A stretch of 49,305 nucleotides of DNA from an uncultured Oscillospiraceae bacterium (GCA_934597125.1 CAKTQM010000010.1:1-49305); one strand, 5' to 3'; numbered from the stretch's first letter, positions 26,560-34,025 are shown. Numbers and translations are program-made. The notes: generated by a model not told the origin, from the letters alone.

Positions 26560-26585
26560 AAGGCTCCCTTGTGTAGGGAGAGGCT
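26560..26585. repeat. Fragment of repeat family A
   Basis: AAGGCTCCCTTGTGTAGGGA plus AGGCT reproduces the outer hairpin end of the family A repeat; the rest of the element is absent. It lies between rsmG and the MinD-like gene. Confidence 0.6.
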
Positions 26586-26629
26586 ACGATTGATCCTTCG
26601 GCCACACACCGTTTTGAAAGGAGAACCCC

Positions 26630-27370
26630 ATGGGCAAAATCATCGCCGTGGTGTCCGGCAAGGGCGGCACCGGCAAAACCTCCCTCACCGCCTGCGTGGG
26701 GCTCGCGCTGGCGCATATGGGCTATGAGACGCTGGCGCTGGACTGTGATATCACCCTGCGGAATCTGGATCTGGCACTGGGCCTGTCCGACAGTGCCGCC
26801 ATGGATTTCTCCGACGTGCTGGAGGGGCGCTGTACCCTGTCCGAAGCCGCCGTCCGGCACCGTAAATATCCCAAGCTGTCCCTGCTGGCCGCGCCGCTGG
26901 CCCCTACAGACGCCCGCTTTTCGGAAACCGCTATGTCCGCGCTGGCTCAGGAGATCCGCCAAACCTACGATTACTGCCTGATCGACGCGCCGGCAGGTCT
27001 GGGCGAGGGCTTCGCCCTGGCCACCGCTATTGCCGACAGCGTAGTGGTCGTCACCACCACCGACCCCGCCGCCCTGCGGGACGCCCAGCGCACTGTCATG
27101 GAGCTGCGGCGCTTCCCCGCCGGTCAGGTACATCTGGTGGTCAACCGCGTGCGGAAAAAAATGCTCAAGGCGCTGCACGCCACCATTGACGACGCCATGG
27201 ACACCGCGGGTCTTCCCCTTCTGGGGGTGATACCGGAGGACACGGATGTTCCCCTGGCACTGAACCGCGGCGTGCCGCTGCGGGACATGAATTACTACGC
27301 CCAGCGGGCGTACGACAACATCGCCAAACGAATCACCGGCACGCGCGTCCCCCTGATGCGCGGCTGGTAA
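26630..27370 (+). CDS. MinD/ParA-like P-loop ATPase
   Basis: 246 residues, MinD subfamily. Deviant Walker A SGKGGTGKTS (Lys11, Lys16), LDCDITLRNLDLALGL as in MinD (FDIGLRNLDL), IDAPAGLGEGFALA as Walker B, and GVIPEDTDVPLALNRGVP. It ends KRITGTRVPLMRGW and lacks the amphipathic membrane-targeting helix (about 15-20 residues) found in true MinD. No minC or minE lies nearby. It may therefore be a cytoplasmic MinD-like positioning or regulatory ATPase rather than the division-site selector. GAAAGGAG precedes the ATG and the next gene follows after 26 bases. Confidence 0.85.
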   Translation: MGKIIAVVSGKGGTGKTSLTACVGLALAHMGYETLALDCDITLRNLDLALGLSDSAAMDFSDVLEGRCTLSEAAVRHRKYPKLSLLAAPLAPTDARFSETAMSALAQEIRQTYDYCLIDAPAGLGEGFALATAIADSVVVVTTTDPAALRDAQRTVMELRRFPAGQVHLVVNRVRKKMLKALHATIDDAMDTAGLPLLGVIPEDTDVPLALNRGVPLRDMNYYAQRAYDNIAKRITGTRVPLMRGW

Positions 27371-27396
27371 GACTATCTTGCAAAGGAGAGGATTCC

Positions 27397-27813
27397 ATGA
27401 ATATTGCCCTGATCGCCCACGATAACCGCAAGGAGCTGATGGTGCAGTTCTGCACCGCCTACTGCGGCATTTTGGCCCAGCATACCCTGTGTGCCACCGC
27501 CAACACCGGCAAGCAGGTGCAGGAGGCCACCGGCCTGAAGGTTCACCGGTTTTTGACCTTTGAAAACGGAGGCGGTCAGCAGATCGCCGCCCGTATCGCC
27601 TATAACGAAATCGACATGGTGCTGTGCTTTGACGATCCCAATAAGCGCACCACCCATGAGGACATTCTGTATATCGCCAAGCTGTGCGACAAGAACAACA
27701 TTCCCATCGCCACCAATCTGGCCTGCGCCGAAATGCTGGTGCTGGGTCTGGCACGGGGTGATCTGGACTGGCGCGATATCGTCAATCCCAAGACCAAGCC
27801 GTTTACGGCGTAA
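27397..27813 (+). CDS. Methylglyoxal synthase-like protein lacking the catalytic aspartate
   Basis: 138 residues, clearly homologous to MgsA over its whole length: MNIALIAHDNRKELMVQF at the start (His8, Asp9, Lys12 kept), EATGLKV, and IPIATNLACAEMLV. However the phosphate loop TGTTG is TANTG, the SGP segment is TFE, and GGDQQ is GGGQQ, so Gly60 replaces the catalytic base (Asp71 in E. coli numbering). Asp80 and His87 are kept, and one residue after the His is missing. It probably does not make methylglyoxal from dihydroxyacetone phosphate; a ligand-binding or regulatory role is possible. It follows the MinD-like gene by 26 bases, likely in one operon. Annotation pipelines would probably call it mgsA. 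Confidence 0.85.
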   Translation: MNIALIAHDNRKELMVQFCTAYCGILAQHTLCATANTGKQVQEATGLKVHRFLTFENGGGQQIAARIAYNEIDMVLCFDDPNKRTTHEDILYIAKLCDKNNIPIATNLACAEMLVLGLARGDLDWRDIVNPKTKPFTA

Positions 27814-27837
27814 AAACGGGACACTTTCCGAAGATTT

Positions 27838-27953
27838 TGTAGGGGCGGACGACTCTGTCCGCCCGCAAGAAATCGTTCGGCCCTCATTAGGGCGGATACC
27901 CCAAGGGTACTCGTTTCGCTGCGCTTCACAGCGCTCGTCGTCCGCCCCTACAG
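27838..27953. repeat. Palindromic intergenic repeat, family B (copy 1)
   Basis: Starts TGTAGGGGCGGACGACTCTG and ends CGTCCGCCCCTACA, giving inverted termini. A related copy is at 29925-30005 and a short one at 12733-12776. It occupies most of the gap between the MGS-like gene and the membrane protein gene. Confidence 0.85.
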
Positions 27954-28005
27954 GCATTATAACTTCCCCCCGCGCAAAACAGGAACAACAAGGAGAGAGA
28001 AAACA

Positions 28006-28506
28006 TTGATACAAACTGCACTGAACTGGTTGTACGACAACCTCTATAACTACATGATCCCCGTCTGCGGCCTGTGCGTGCTGCGGGTGGTCGTCAGCTT
28101 TTTAGAGCTGGCTCACATGAAGCGCCTGCGGGATAAAAAATTCGTGTTCCGCAAGGTGGGCGTCCAGTATCGGGACATCGGCGCCTTTACCGGTTTATTC
28201 ATCGGCAGCGTGCTGATCTGCCTGTTCCCCAAGCTGGGGCTGCTGTTCGCCGTTGTGGCGGCGGGCCTGACGGTGCTGGGCTATCAGATCGGCAAGCGCA
28301 AGGGCGACGAAGCCGACCGCATCTGGCAGGAGGTTGTCAACGAGCTGTCCCAGGGCGAGGATGCCCACAAGGTCAACGCTATCGAAGTCGAAAGCAACAT
28401 CCACGGTCTCATCGACACGCTGGACGTGTTTGACAAAGACGAAGCTCCCGCCCCGACGGAGGACGGATCCTTAGAGGAGCCCACCCCCACCGACAGCGAA
28501 GAATAA
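28006..28506 (+). CDS. Uncharacterised membrane protein with acidic tail
   Basis: 166 residues from a TTG start that has AAGGAGAGAG ten bases upstream. I do not recognise the family. Visible features: one membrane helix at about 15-37, a basic stretch KRLRDKKFVFRKVG, then a hydrophobic hairpin (about 58-92) that could be two helices, a charged region KRKGDEADRIWQEVVNEL, and a Pro/Glu/Asp-rich tail from about 143. It precedes hisS by 15 bases and may be co-transcribed with it. Function unknown. Confidence 0.7.
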   Translation: MIQTALNWLYDNLYNYMIPVCGLCVLRVVVSFLELAHMKRLRDKKFVFRKVGVQYRDIGAFTGLFIGSVLICLFPKLGLLFAVVAAGLTVLGYQIGKRKGDEADRIWQEVVNELSQGEDAHKVNAIEVESNIHGLIDTLDVFDKDEAPAPTEDGSLEEPTPTDSEE

Positions 28507-28521
28507 AGAGAGGAAGATCCC

Positions 28522-29877
28522 ATGGAAAAGATGAAGCCCCGGACGTTATCCGGTTTTATGGAGCTGCTGCCCGCACCCCAGCAGCAGATGGAGCGGATGA
28601 TGGAAATTCTCCGCAATACCTATAGCCTGTACGGCTTTACGCCGCTGGACACCCCGCTGATCGAAGCCAGCGAGGTGCTGCTGGCCAAGGGCGGCGGCGA
28701 GACGGAAAAGCAGATCTACCGCTTTCAGAAGGGTGACGCCGATCTTTCGCTGCGCTTTGACCTGACGGTTCCTCTGGCAAAATATGTGGCGCTGCATTAT
28801 AATGAGCTGAGCTTCCCCTTCCGCCGCTATCAGATCGGCAAGGTTTATCGTGGTGAGCGTGCCCAGCGTGGCCGGTTCCGCGAATTCTATCAGGCTGACA
28901 TCGACGTGATCGGCGACGGCAAATTGGATATCACCAACGAGGCGGAGATCCCCGCCATCATCTACCAGACCTTTACCGAGCTTGGCCTGAAACGGTTCCA
29001 GATCCGCGTCAATAACCGCCGCATCCTCAACGGCTTTTACGCCATGCAGGGTCTGACAGAGCGCTCCGGCGACATCATGCGCACCGTGGACAAGCTGGAT
29101 AAGATCGGCGCGGAAAAGGTGCGCACCCTGCTGATGGAGGACGTGGGTCTTGACGAGGCTCAGGCGGCGGAGATTTTGAAATTTATCGCCATCACCGGCG
29201 ACAACGCCCAGGTCATTGCCGCCCTGGAGGGCTACACTGGCCGCAATGAGGTGTTTGACGAGGGCCTTGACCAGCTGAAAACCGTGGTGAAGTACCTCTC
29301 CTCCTTCGGCGTGCCCGAAGAGAACTTTGCCGTGGATCTGACCATCGCCCGCGGCCTGGACTATTATACCGGCACCGTGTACGAAACCACCCTGCTGGAT
29401 CATCCGGAGATCGGCTCTGTCTGCTCCGGCGGCCGCTACGACAATCTGGCGGAGTATTACACCGACAAGCAGCTGCCCGGCGTGGGCATCTCCATCGGTC
29501 TGACCCGTCTGTTCTATGTATTGGGCGAGCAGAAGATGCTCAACGGCGATCTGCCCACCGCCCCCTGCGACGTGCTGGTATTGCCCATGACGGAGGAGCT
29601 CTCCCCCGCCATCGACGCCGCCACCGCCCTGCGCCGCGCCGGTATCCGCACCCAGCTGTATACCGAGCCCAAGAAGTTCAAGGCCAAGATGAACTACGCC
29701 GACAAGCTTTCCATCCCCTACGTCCTGTTCCTGGGCGAAGACGAGATCGCCGCCGACATGGTGTCCTGCAAGAACATGACTACCGGCGCCCAGACCAAGC
29801 TGCCCGTGGCTGATGCCATCATCATGATCCGCGAGGATCTGGCGGAACGGAACAAGGGAAAGGTCATTGTGGAGTAA
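28522..29877 (+). CDS. hisS: Histidyl-tRNA synthetase
   Basis: 451 residues, class II. Motif 1 region GFTPLDTPLIE, motif 2 GKVYRGERAQRGRFREFYQAD, the His-specific loop ARGLDYYTGTVYE (about 276-288) and motif 3 with GVGISIGLTRLFYVL. C-terminal anticodon-binding domain from about 350. GAGAGGAAGATCCC precedes the ATG. No T-box leader is seen. aspS follows on the same strand after a repeat-containing gap. Confidence 0.95.
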   Translation: MEKMKPRTLSGFMELLPAPQQQMERMMEILRNTYSLYGFTPLDTPLIEASEVLLAKGGGETEKQIYRFQKGDADLSLRFDLTVPLAKYVALHYNELSFPFRRYQIGKVYRGERAQRGRFREFYQADIDVIGDGKLDITNEAEIPAIIYQTFTELGLKRFQIRVNNRRILNGFYAMQGLTERSGDIMRTVDKLDKIGAEKVRTLLMEDVGLDEAQAAEILKFIAITGDNAQVIAALEGYTGRNEVFDEGLDQLKTVVKYLSSFGVPEENFAVDLTIARGLDYYTGTVYETTLLDHPEIGSVCSGGRYDNLAEYYTDKQLPGVGISIGLTRLFYVLGEQKMLNGDLPTAPCDVLVLPMTEELSPAIDAATALRRAGIRTQLYTEPKKFKAKMNYADKLSIPYVLFLGEDEIAADMVSCKNMTTGAQTKLPVADAIIMIREDLAERNKGKVIVE

Positions 29878-29924
29878 ATGGGTGTTTCGCACCCACGGGG
29901 ACATACGACTCCTTGTTACCCATG

Positions 29925-30005
29925 TGTAGGGGCCGGCGACTCTGTCGGCCCTGTCGGAAATACTACTGTCATCATTAGGGCGGACAGGGTCGTCCGCCCC
30001 TACGA
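29925..30005. repeat. Palindromic intergenic repeat, family B (copy 2)
   Basis: TGTAGGGGCCGGCGACTCTG at the left end and GTCGTCCGCCCCTAC at the right end, with ATCATTAGGGCGGA shared with copy 1 (CTCATTAGGGCGGA). Shorter than copy 1 by internal deletion. Located between hisS and aspS. Confidence 0.8.
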
Positions 30006-30094
30006 ACGCATAACAAGCAGCTTCCATTTTAATAACTTTCCGTAATATCGTATTCAATTTATACAAATCATTATCACAAAAGGAGAAAAACAGT

Positions 30095-31873
30095 ATGATG
30101 CAGATGCGTACACATACCTGCAATGAGCTGCGCCTGGAACACGTCGGCCAGCAGGTGAAGATCGTGGGCTGGATGGAAAACGTCCGCACGGTGGGTCAGA
30201 ACTTCGCCTTTGTGGTGCTGCGTGATTTTTACGGCACCACTCAGGTAGTGGTGGAAAACGAGGAAATGATGACCCTCATCAACGACCTCAATAAAGAATC
30301 CACCATCTCTGTGGAGGGCACCGTCCGTGAGCGTGCCAGCAAAAACCCCAAGCAGGCCACCGGCGATGTGGAAGTGGTTCCCAGCAAGATCGAGGTGCTG
30401 GGCCGCTGCCGCTATAACTCCCTGCCCTTCGAGATCAACCGCAGCCGCGAGGCGGACGAGACTGCCCGCTTGAAGTACCGTTTCCTGGATCTGCGCAACC
30501 CCGCCGTGAAGCAGAATATCATTCTGCGCTGCCAGGTGGTGGCCGCTCTCCGCGCCTCTATGATGGAGCACGGCTTCCTGGAGATCACCACCCCCATCCT
30601 GACCGCCAGCTCCCCCGAGGGCGCCCGCGACTATCTGGTGCCCGCCCGCAAGCACCCCGGTAAGTTCTATGCCCTGCCCCAGGCGCCCCAGCAGTTCAAG
30701 CAGCTGCTGATGACCTCCGGCTTTGACCGTTATTTCCAGATCGCCCCCTGCTTCCGCGATGAGGATGCCCGCGGCGACCGCTCCCCCGGCGAGTTCTATC
30801 AGCTGGATATGGAGATGGCTTTTGCCACCCAGGACGACGTGTTCGCCGTACTGGAGGACGTGCTTCCCCCCATCTTCGCCAAGTTCGGCACCTACAACGT
30901 GGCCTCCAGCGCCCCCTTCCGCCGCATCCCCTACAACACCGCCATGGAGACCTACGGCTCCGATAAGCCCGACCTGCGCATCGACCTGACCTGCAAAAAC
31001 GTCACTGACCTGTTTGCCGACAGCGAGTTCGACGCCCTGAAGGGTCAGACCGTGAAGATGGTGGATATCACCAACTGCACCCTGACCCGCAAGCAGATCG
31101 AAAAGCTGCTGACTGACTGCGAGGTACAGTCCGGCTCCAAGGGCTACTGGTTCAAGGTGGACGAAAACGGCGAGCTGGCCGGCGGCATTGCAAAGTTCGT
31201 CTCCGGCAAGAAGGACGAGCTGGCTAAGGTGCTGAATCTCAAGCCCAACACTCTGGTCGTCGTGGCCGCGGGTCAGTACGCCACCAAGTCCGTGGGCGTG
31301 ATGATCAAAACCTTCGGCGCCGCCTGCGAGGGCCACATGGACAAGGAACGCTATGAATTCTGCTGGATCGTGGACTTCCCCATGTACGAGATCGGCGATG
31401 AATCCGGCGAGCTGGAGTTCTGCCACAACCCCTTCTCCATGCCCAACGGCGGCATGGAGGTGCTGCTGAAAGCCGAGCGGGGCGAGATGGATCCGCTGGA
31501 CATCTACGCCAACCAGTACGACCTGGTGTGCAACGGCGTGGAGCTCAGCTCCGGCGCTGTCCGTAACCACGACCCCGAAATCATGATCAAGGCTTTCGAG
31601 TTGGTGCGTCTGGGCGAGGAGGATGTAAAGAAGAAGTTCCCCGCCATGTACAACGCCTTCTGCTACGGTGCGCCTCCTCACGCCGGTATCGCCCCGGGCG
31701 TGGATCGCATGGTGATGCTGCTGGCAGGCGAAAGCTCCATCCGCGAGATCATCCCCTTCCCCATGAACAAGAACGCCCAGGATATTATGATGGGCGCTCC
31801 CTCCACTGTCGAACAGAAACAGCTGGACGAGCTGCACATCGCCATCGTCGGCGAGGTGGAGAAGGACGACTGA
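30095..31873 (+). CDS. aspS: Aspartyl-tRNA synthetase
   Basis: 592 residues, the bacterial type. N-terminal OB-fold anticodon-binding domain (THTCNELRLEHVGQQVKIVGWMENVR), class II core with LPQAPQQFKQLLM and motif 2 FQIAPCFRDEDARGDRSPGEFYQLD, the bacterial GAD insertion (about 290-400) and motif 3 HAGIAPGVDRMVMLL. Two ATGs open the gene with AAAAGGAG upstream. A strong terminator follows the stop. Confidence 0.96.
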   Translation: MMQMRTHTCNELRLEHVGQQVKIVGWMENVRTVGQNFAFVVLRDFYGTTQVVVENEEMMTLINDLNKESTISVEGTVRERASKNPKQATGDVEVVPSKIEVLGRCRYNSLPFEINRSREADETARLKYRFLDLRNPAVKQNIILRCQVVAALRASMMEHGFLEITTPILTASSPEGARDYLVPARKHPGKFYALPQAPQQFKQLLMTSGFDRYFQIAPCFRDEDARGDRSPGEFYQLDMEMAFATQDDVFAVLEDVLPPIFAKFGTYNVASSAPFRRIPYNTAMETYGSDKPDLRIDLTCKNVTDLFADSEFDALKGQTVKMVDITNCTLTRKQIEKLLTDCEVQSGSKGYWFKVDENGELAGGIAKFVSGKKDELAKVLNLKPNTLVVVAAGQYATKSVGVMIKTFGAACEGHMDKERYEFCWIVDFPMYEIGDESGELEFCHNPFSMPNGGMEVLLKAERGEMDPLDIYANQYDLVCNGVELSSGAVRNHDPEIMIKAFELVRLGEEDVKKKFPAMYNAFCYGAPPHAGIAPGVDRMVMLLAGESSIREIIPFPMNKNAQDIMMGAPSTVEQKQLDELHIAIVGEVEKDD

Positions 31874-31882
31874 GTTACCATT

Positions 31883-31921
31883 TACCGAAAAAGGAAGCCC
31901 AACGGGCTTCCTTTTTCGGTA
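31883..31921 (+). terminator. Intrinsic terminator after aspS
   Basis: ACCGAAAAAGGAAGCCC and GGGCTTCCTTTTTCGGT form a perfect 17-base-pair stem with an AAC loop; the T run is within the descending arm. Confidence 0.92.
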
Positions 31922-31952
31922 AAACAGTCCTTTTCGCATTATTGCAGAGACC

Positions 31953-32073
31953 AAAGCCTCCCTTGTGCAAAGGGAGGTGTCAACGCGAAGCGTTGACGGA
32001 GGGATTGCCAATGGCAGACAACCCCTCAGTCAGCCTTACGGCTGACAGTTCCCCGTACAAAGGGAAGCCTTTA
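31953..32073. repeat. Palindromic intergenic repeat, family A (copy 2)
   Basis: AAAGCCTCCCTTGTGCAAAG at the left and the inverted AAAGGGAAGCCTTT at the right; internal dyads AACGCGAAGCGTT and GTCAGCCTTACGGCTGAC. Same orientation as copy 1. Confidence 0.9.
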
Positions 32074-32122
32074 AATCCGCCCCCGTAACATTTTAGCGTA
32101 CAAAGCAGTGATACTCCTACCT

Positions 32123-32299
32123 CTACTCTCCTTCAGCATTCTTTTCCCTCCAATACACACACGCTTTTTCATTCTCCCCTCTTTTCTTCAGCCGCGGCTT
32201 TACGCAATGTCCGTAGTGCAGTGATGAATACCTTCCTCGCCCATATCGAATGTAATGCAGCCGGAAGTAGGCACAATTCTTGCACGTCTTTTCTTCCAT
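32123..32299 (-). CDS. 58-residue Cys-rich small protein (putative zinc site)
   Basis: Small reverse-strand gene starting at an ATG with an excellent GGAGG five bases upstream (GGAGGTAATATGG). The product has Cys6 and Cys9 (CKNC), Cys32 (GHC) and Cys47 (CVYW), i.e. CX2C-X22-C-X14-C, a pattern that could bind Zn2+ or an iron-sulfur cluster, on a very basic background (many Arg/Lys and Tyr). I do not recognise a named family; similar short CxxC-type proteins are often left unannotated. It is transcribed from a promoter overlapped by the operator pair next to the divergent XRE regulator, suggesting control by that regulator. Confidence 0.7.
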   Translation of the reverse strand: MEEKTCKNCAYFRLHYIRYGRGRYSSLHYGHCVKPRLKKRGENEKACVYWREKNAEGE

Positions 32300-32312
32300 A
32301 TTACCTCCATGA

Positions 32313-32326
32313 ACACCGAATGGTGT
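32313..32326. promoter_or_regulatory. Operator dyad 1 (XRE regulator site)
   Basis: ACACCGAATGGTGT, a five-base inverted repeat arm pair. It lies just downstream of the reverse promoter, where a bound repressor would block elongation, and shares the 14-base consensus ACACCRAATGGTGT with dyad 2. Confidence 0.7.
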
Positions 32327-32338
32327 CTATTCAAAAAT

Positions 32339-32367
32339 AGTGTACACCAAATGGTGTACACTGTCAA
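32339..32367 (-). promoter_or_regulatory. Promoter of the Cys-rich small protein with operator dyad 2 in its spacer
   Basis: On the reverse strand, perfect TTGACA (32362-32367), 17-base spacer and TACACT (32339-32344). The extended palindrome GTGTACACCAAATGGTGTACAC (positions 32340-32361) fills the spacer and overlaps the -10 box. Centres of dyads 1 and 2 are 31 bases apart, about three helical turns, so cooperative binding on one face is plausible. Confidence 0.75.
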
Positions 32368-32382
32368 TAAGGAGGGATGCCC

Positions 32383-32574
32383 ATGTATCAACGTATCCGC
32401 GACCTGCGGGAGGACGCCGATCTGAGCCAGCGGCAGCTGGCGGAGATCCTGCACATGCACAAGACCACCTACGCACGCTATGAATCCGGCGAACGGGAGA
32501 TCCCGCTGAATATTGCCATCCTGCTGGCAAAATATTACCGCGTGTCTCTGGATTATCTGGCGGGGCTGAAATAA
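32383..32574 (+). CDS. XRE-family helix-turn-helix regulator (small)
   Basis: 63 residues, a single Cro/CI-type HTH domain and nothing else: RIRDLREDADLSQRQLAEIL, HKTTYARYESGEREIPL, LAKYYRVSLDYLAGLK. The ATG at 32383 is preferred because GGAGGG lies six bases upstream; the ATG at 32377 abuts that site. Divergent from the Cys-rich protein gene with two ACACCRAATGGTGT dyads in between, so it most likely binds them. No convincing promoter for its own strand was found. Confidence 0.88.
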   Translation: MYQRIRDLREDADLSQRQLAEILHMHKTTYARYESGEREIPLNIAILLAKYYRVSLDYLAGLK

Positions 32575-32619
32575 TCGTTTGGTGGGATTCGTGTACCCCG
32601 CCGTGTAAACGCAAAACTC

Positions 32620-32648
32620 TTGCGCTCTCCCCTCCCCTGTGCTACAAT
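32620..32648 (+). promoter_or_regulatory. Promoter of nadE
   Basis: TTGCGC (32620-32625) and TACAAT (32643-32648) with a 17-base spacer, 30 bases before the nadE start. Confidence 0.65.
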
Positions 32649-32678
32649 GAATCAAATGCAACAAAGGAGGCTCTCTCC

Positions 32679-33461
32679 ATGGAATTCAACGTTCAACTGC
32701 AATTAGCCGGCCTGCTGGAATGGATGCACCAGCAGATGACCGCCTGCCACGGCAAAACCGCCGTTATTGGCATCTCCGGCGGCAAGGACAGCTCCACCGT
32801 GGCCGCGCTGGCCGTGGCGGCCTATGGCAAGGAAAACGTCATGGGCGTGCTGATGCCCGACGGCGTGCAGCCGGATATCGACTACTCCCACGGTCTGGTG
32901 GACACACTAAGCATCCCCCATGTCACCATCAACATTCACGACGCCGTGCAGGGCGTTGTGAAGGAGATGGAGCGGGTGGGCCTGACCCCCAGCCGCCAGA
33001 CGCTGGTGAATCTGCCCAGCCGCATCCGTATGTCCACGCTGTATGCCGTGGCCCAAACGGTGGAACAGGGCATTGTCATCAACACCAGCAACCTCAGCGA
33101 GGATTGGGTGGGCTACTGCACCATCTACGGCGACAGCGCCGGCGCCTTCTCTCCCCTGGGTATGTACACCACGGAGGAGGTCATTGCTTTGGGCCGGGCC
33201 CTGGGTCTGCCGGAGCATTTCCTCATCAAGCCGCCGTCTGACGGCCTGACGGGTCTTACCGATGAGGATAATCTGGGCTTCACCTATCACGCGGTGAACG
33301 AATATATCCGCCGCGGCGTGGTGGATGAAGCGATCAAAGCCGATATCGACCGCAAGCACGCCGCCAGCCGCTTCAAATTCCAGACGCTGCCGATCTATCA
33401 AAACGGCCTGCCTATCGTACTGGAGGAGCCCACCGACTACTATAACCCCCATAAAAAATAA
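32679..33461 (+). CDS. nadE: NH3-dependent NAD+ synthetase
   Basis: 260 residues of the ammonia-dependent class (no glutaminase domain). PP-loop ATP motif ISGGKDSSTVAAL near residues 31-43, NTSNLSEDWVGYCTIYGDSAGAFSPLG around 127-153 and KPPSDGLTGLTDED. Converts deamido-NAD+ to NAD+ in the cytoplasm. AAAGGAGG precedes the ATG. Single-gene transcript between its own promoter and terminator. Confidence 0.95.
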   Translation: MEFNVQLQLAGLLEWMHQQMTACHGKTAVIGISGGKDSSTVAALAVAAYGKENVMGVLMPDGVQPDIDYSHGLVDTLSIPHVTINIHDAVQGVVKEMERVGLTPSRQTLVNLPSRIRMSTLYAVAQTVEQGIVINTSNLSEDWVGYCTIYGDSAGAFSPLGMYTTEEVIALGRALGLPEHFLIKPPSDGLTGLTDEDNLGFTYHAVNEYIRRGVVDEAIKADIDRKHAASRFKFQTLPIYQNGLPIVLEEPTDYYNPHKK

Positions 33462-33463
33462 AG

Positions 33464-33487
33464 AAAAGCCGCCATAAGGCGGCTTTT
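33464..33487 (+). terminator. Intrinsic terminator after nadE
   Basis: AAAAGCCGCC ataa GGCGGCTTTT: ten-base-pair perfect stem with flanking A and T tracts; it can also terminate the convergent spoVAC gene. Confidence 0.9.
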
Positions 33488-33528
33488 CCATGCCAATAAC
33501 GGGCTTATTTCCCTCTGATAGACCGGTC

Positions 33529-33966
33529 TTACTGCATCGCCCACAGGATCAGCCCATACAAAGCGCTGGCGGCGGTGCCGAACACAATGACGGGGCCGGC
33601 CACGGTAAACATTTTCACGGCGGTGCCGGTGACAACGCCCTCGGCCCGAAAGTCGATGGCGGGCGAGGCCACAGCGTTGGCGAATCCGGTGATAGGCACC
33701 AGGGTACCGGCGCCGGCATAGCGGGCCAGCTTATGATAGAGCCCCAGCCCCGTAAACAGCGCCGAGAGAAACACCAGCGTCACCGATGTGGCAGTACCGG
33801 CATCCGACAGGGATAGCCCCAAAAAGCCATACCAGTCCCCCAGCGCCTGTCCCACACAACAGATAGCGCCGCCCACCAAAAAGGCCAGCGCCACATTCTT
33901 CCACAGGGGCGATTTGGGATTGATACTTTTCAGATATTCCTGATACTGCTTGGGCGACATGTCCAT
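33529..33966 (-). CDS. spoVAC: Stage V sporulation protein AC
   Basis: 145 residues with about four membrane helices. Conserved SpoVAC patterns: KNVALAFLVGGAICCVGQAL, GLGLYHKLARYAGAGTLVPITGFANAVASPAIDF, and AVKMFTVAGPVIVFG. SpoVA proteins form the inner spore membrane channel for dipicolinic acid. The ATG at 33966 is chosen: AAAGGA lies 10 bases upstream, whereas an in-frame ATG at 33996 has no such site and would fall inside the likely sporulation promoter. No spoVAD or spoVAE lies beside it, unlike the usual operon. Confidence 0.9.
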   Translation of the reverse strand: MDMSPKQYQEYLKSINPKSPLWKNVALAFLVGGAICCVGQALGDWYGFLGLSLSDAGTATSVTLVFLSALFTGLGLYHKLARYAGAGTLVPITGFANAVASPAIDFRAEGVVTGTAVKMFTVAGPVIVFGTAASALYGLILWAMQ

Positions 33967-33995
33967 GCTGTCCACGTCCTTTCCTGATTTGTGCA

Positions 33996-34025
33996 TAGTA
34001 TTTCACGCAGCCAGAAAATCATGCA
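33996..34025 (-). promoter_or_regulatory. Candidate SigG-type sporulation promoter for spoVAC
   Basis: Reverse strand TGCATGA (34019-34025), 16-base spacer, AATACTA (33996-34002), compared with the forespore SigG consensus TGAATA-(16-18)-CATACTA. Each box has one or two mismatches. Position about 30 bases before the chosen start is right for spoVAC, which is under SigG in Bacillus. Confidence 0.5.

Noticed and set aside
29878..30094. T-box leader before aspS (also considered before serS and hisS)
   Set aside because: No specifier loop or conserved TGGNACCGCG-type T-box sequence; the aspS gap is mostly a family B repeat.
32200..32664. Reverse reading frame of 154 codons covering the XRE gene
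   Set aside because: It is antisense to the XRE regulator and lacks a ribosome binding site; the real reverse gene here is the 58-codon Cys-rich one at 32123-32299 in another frame.
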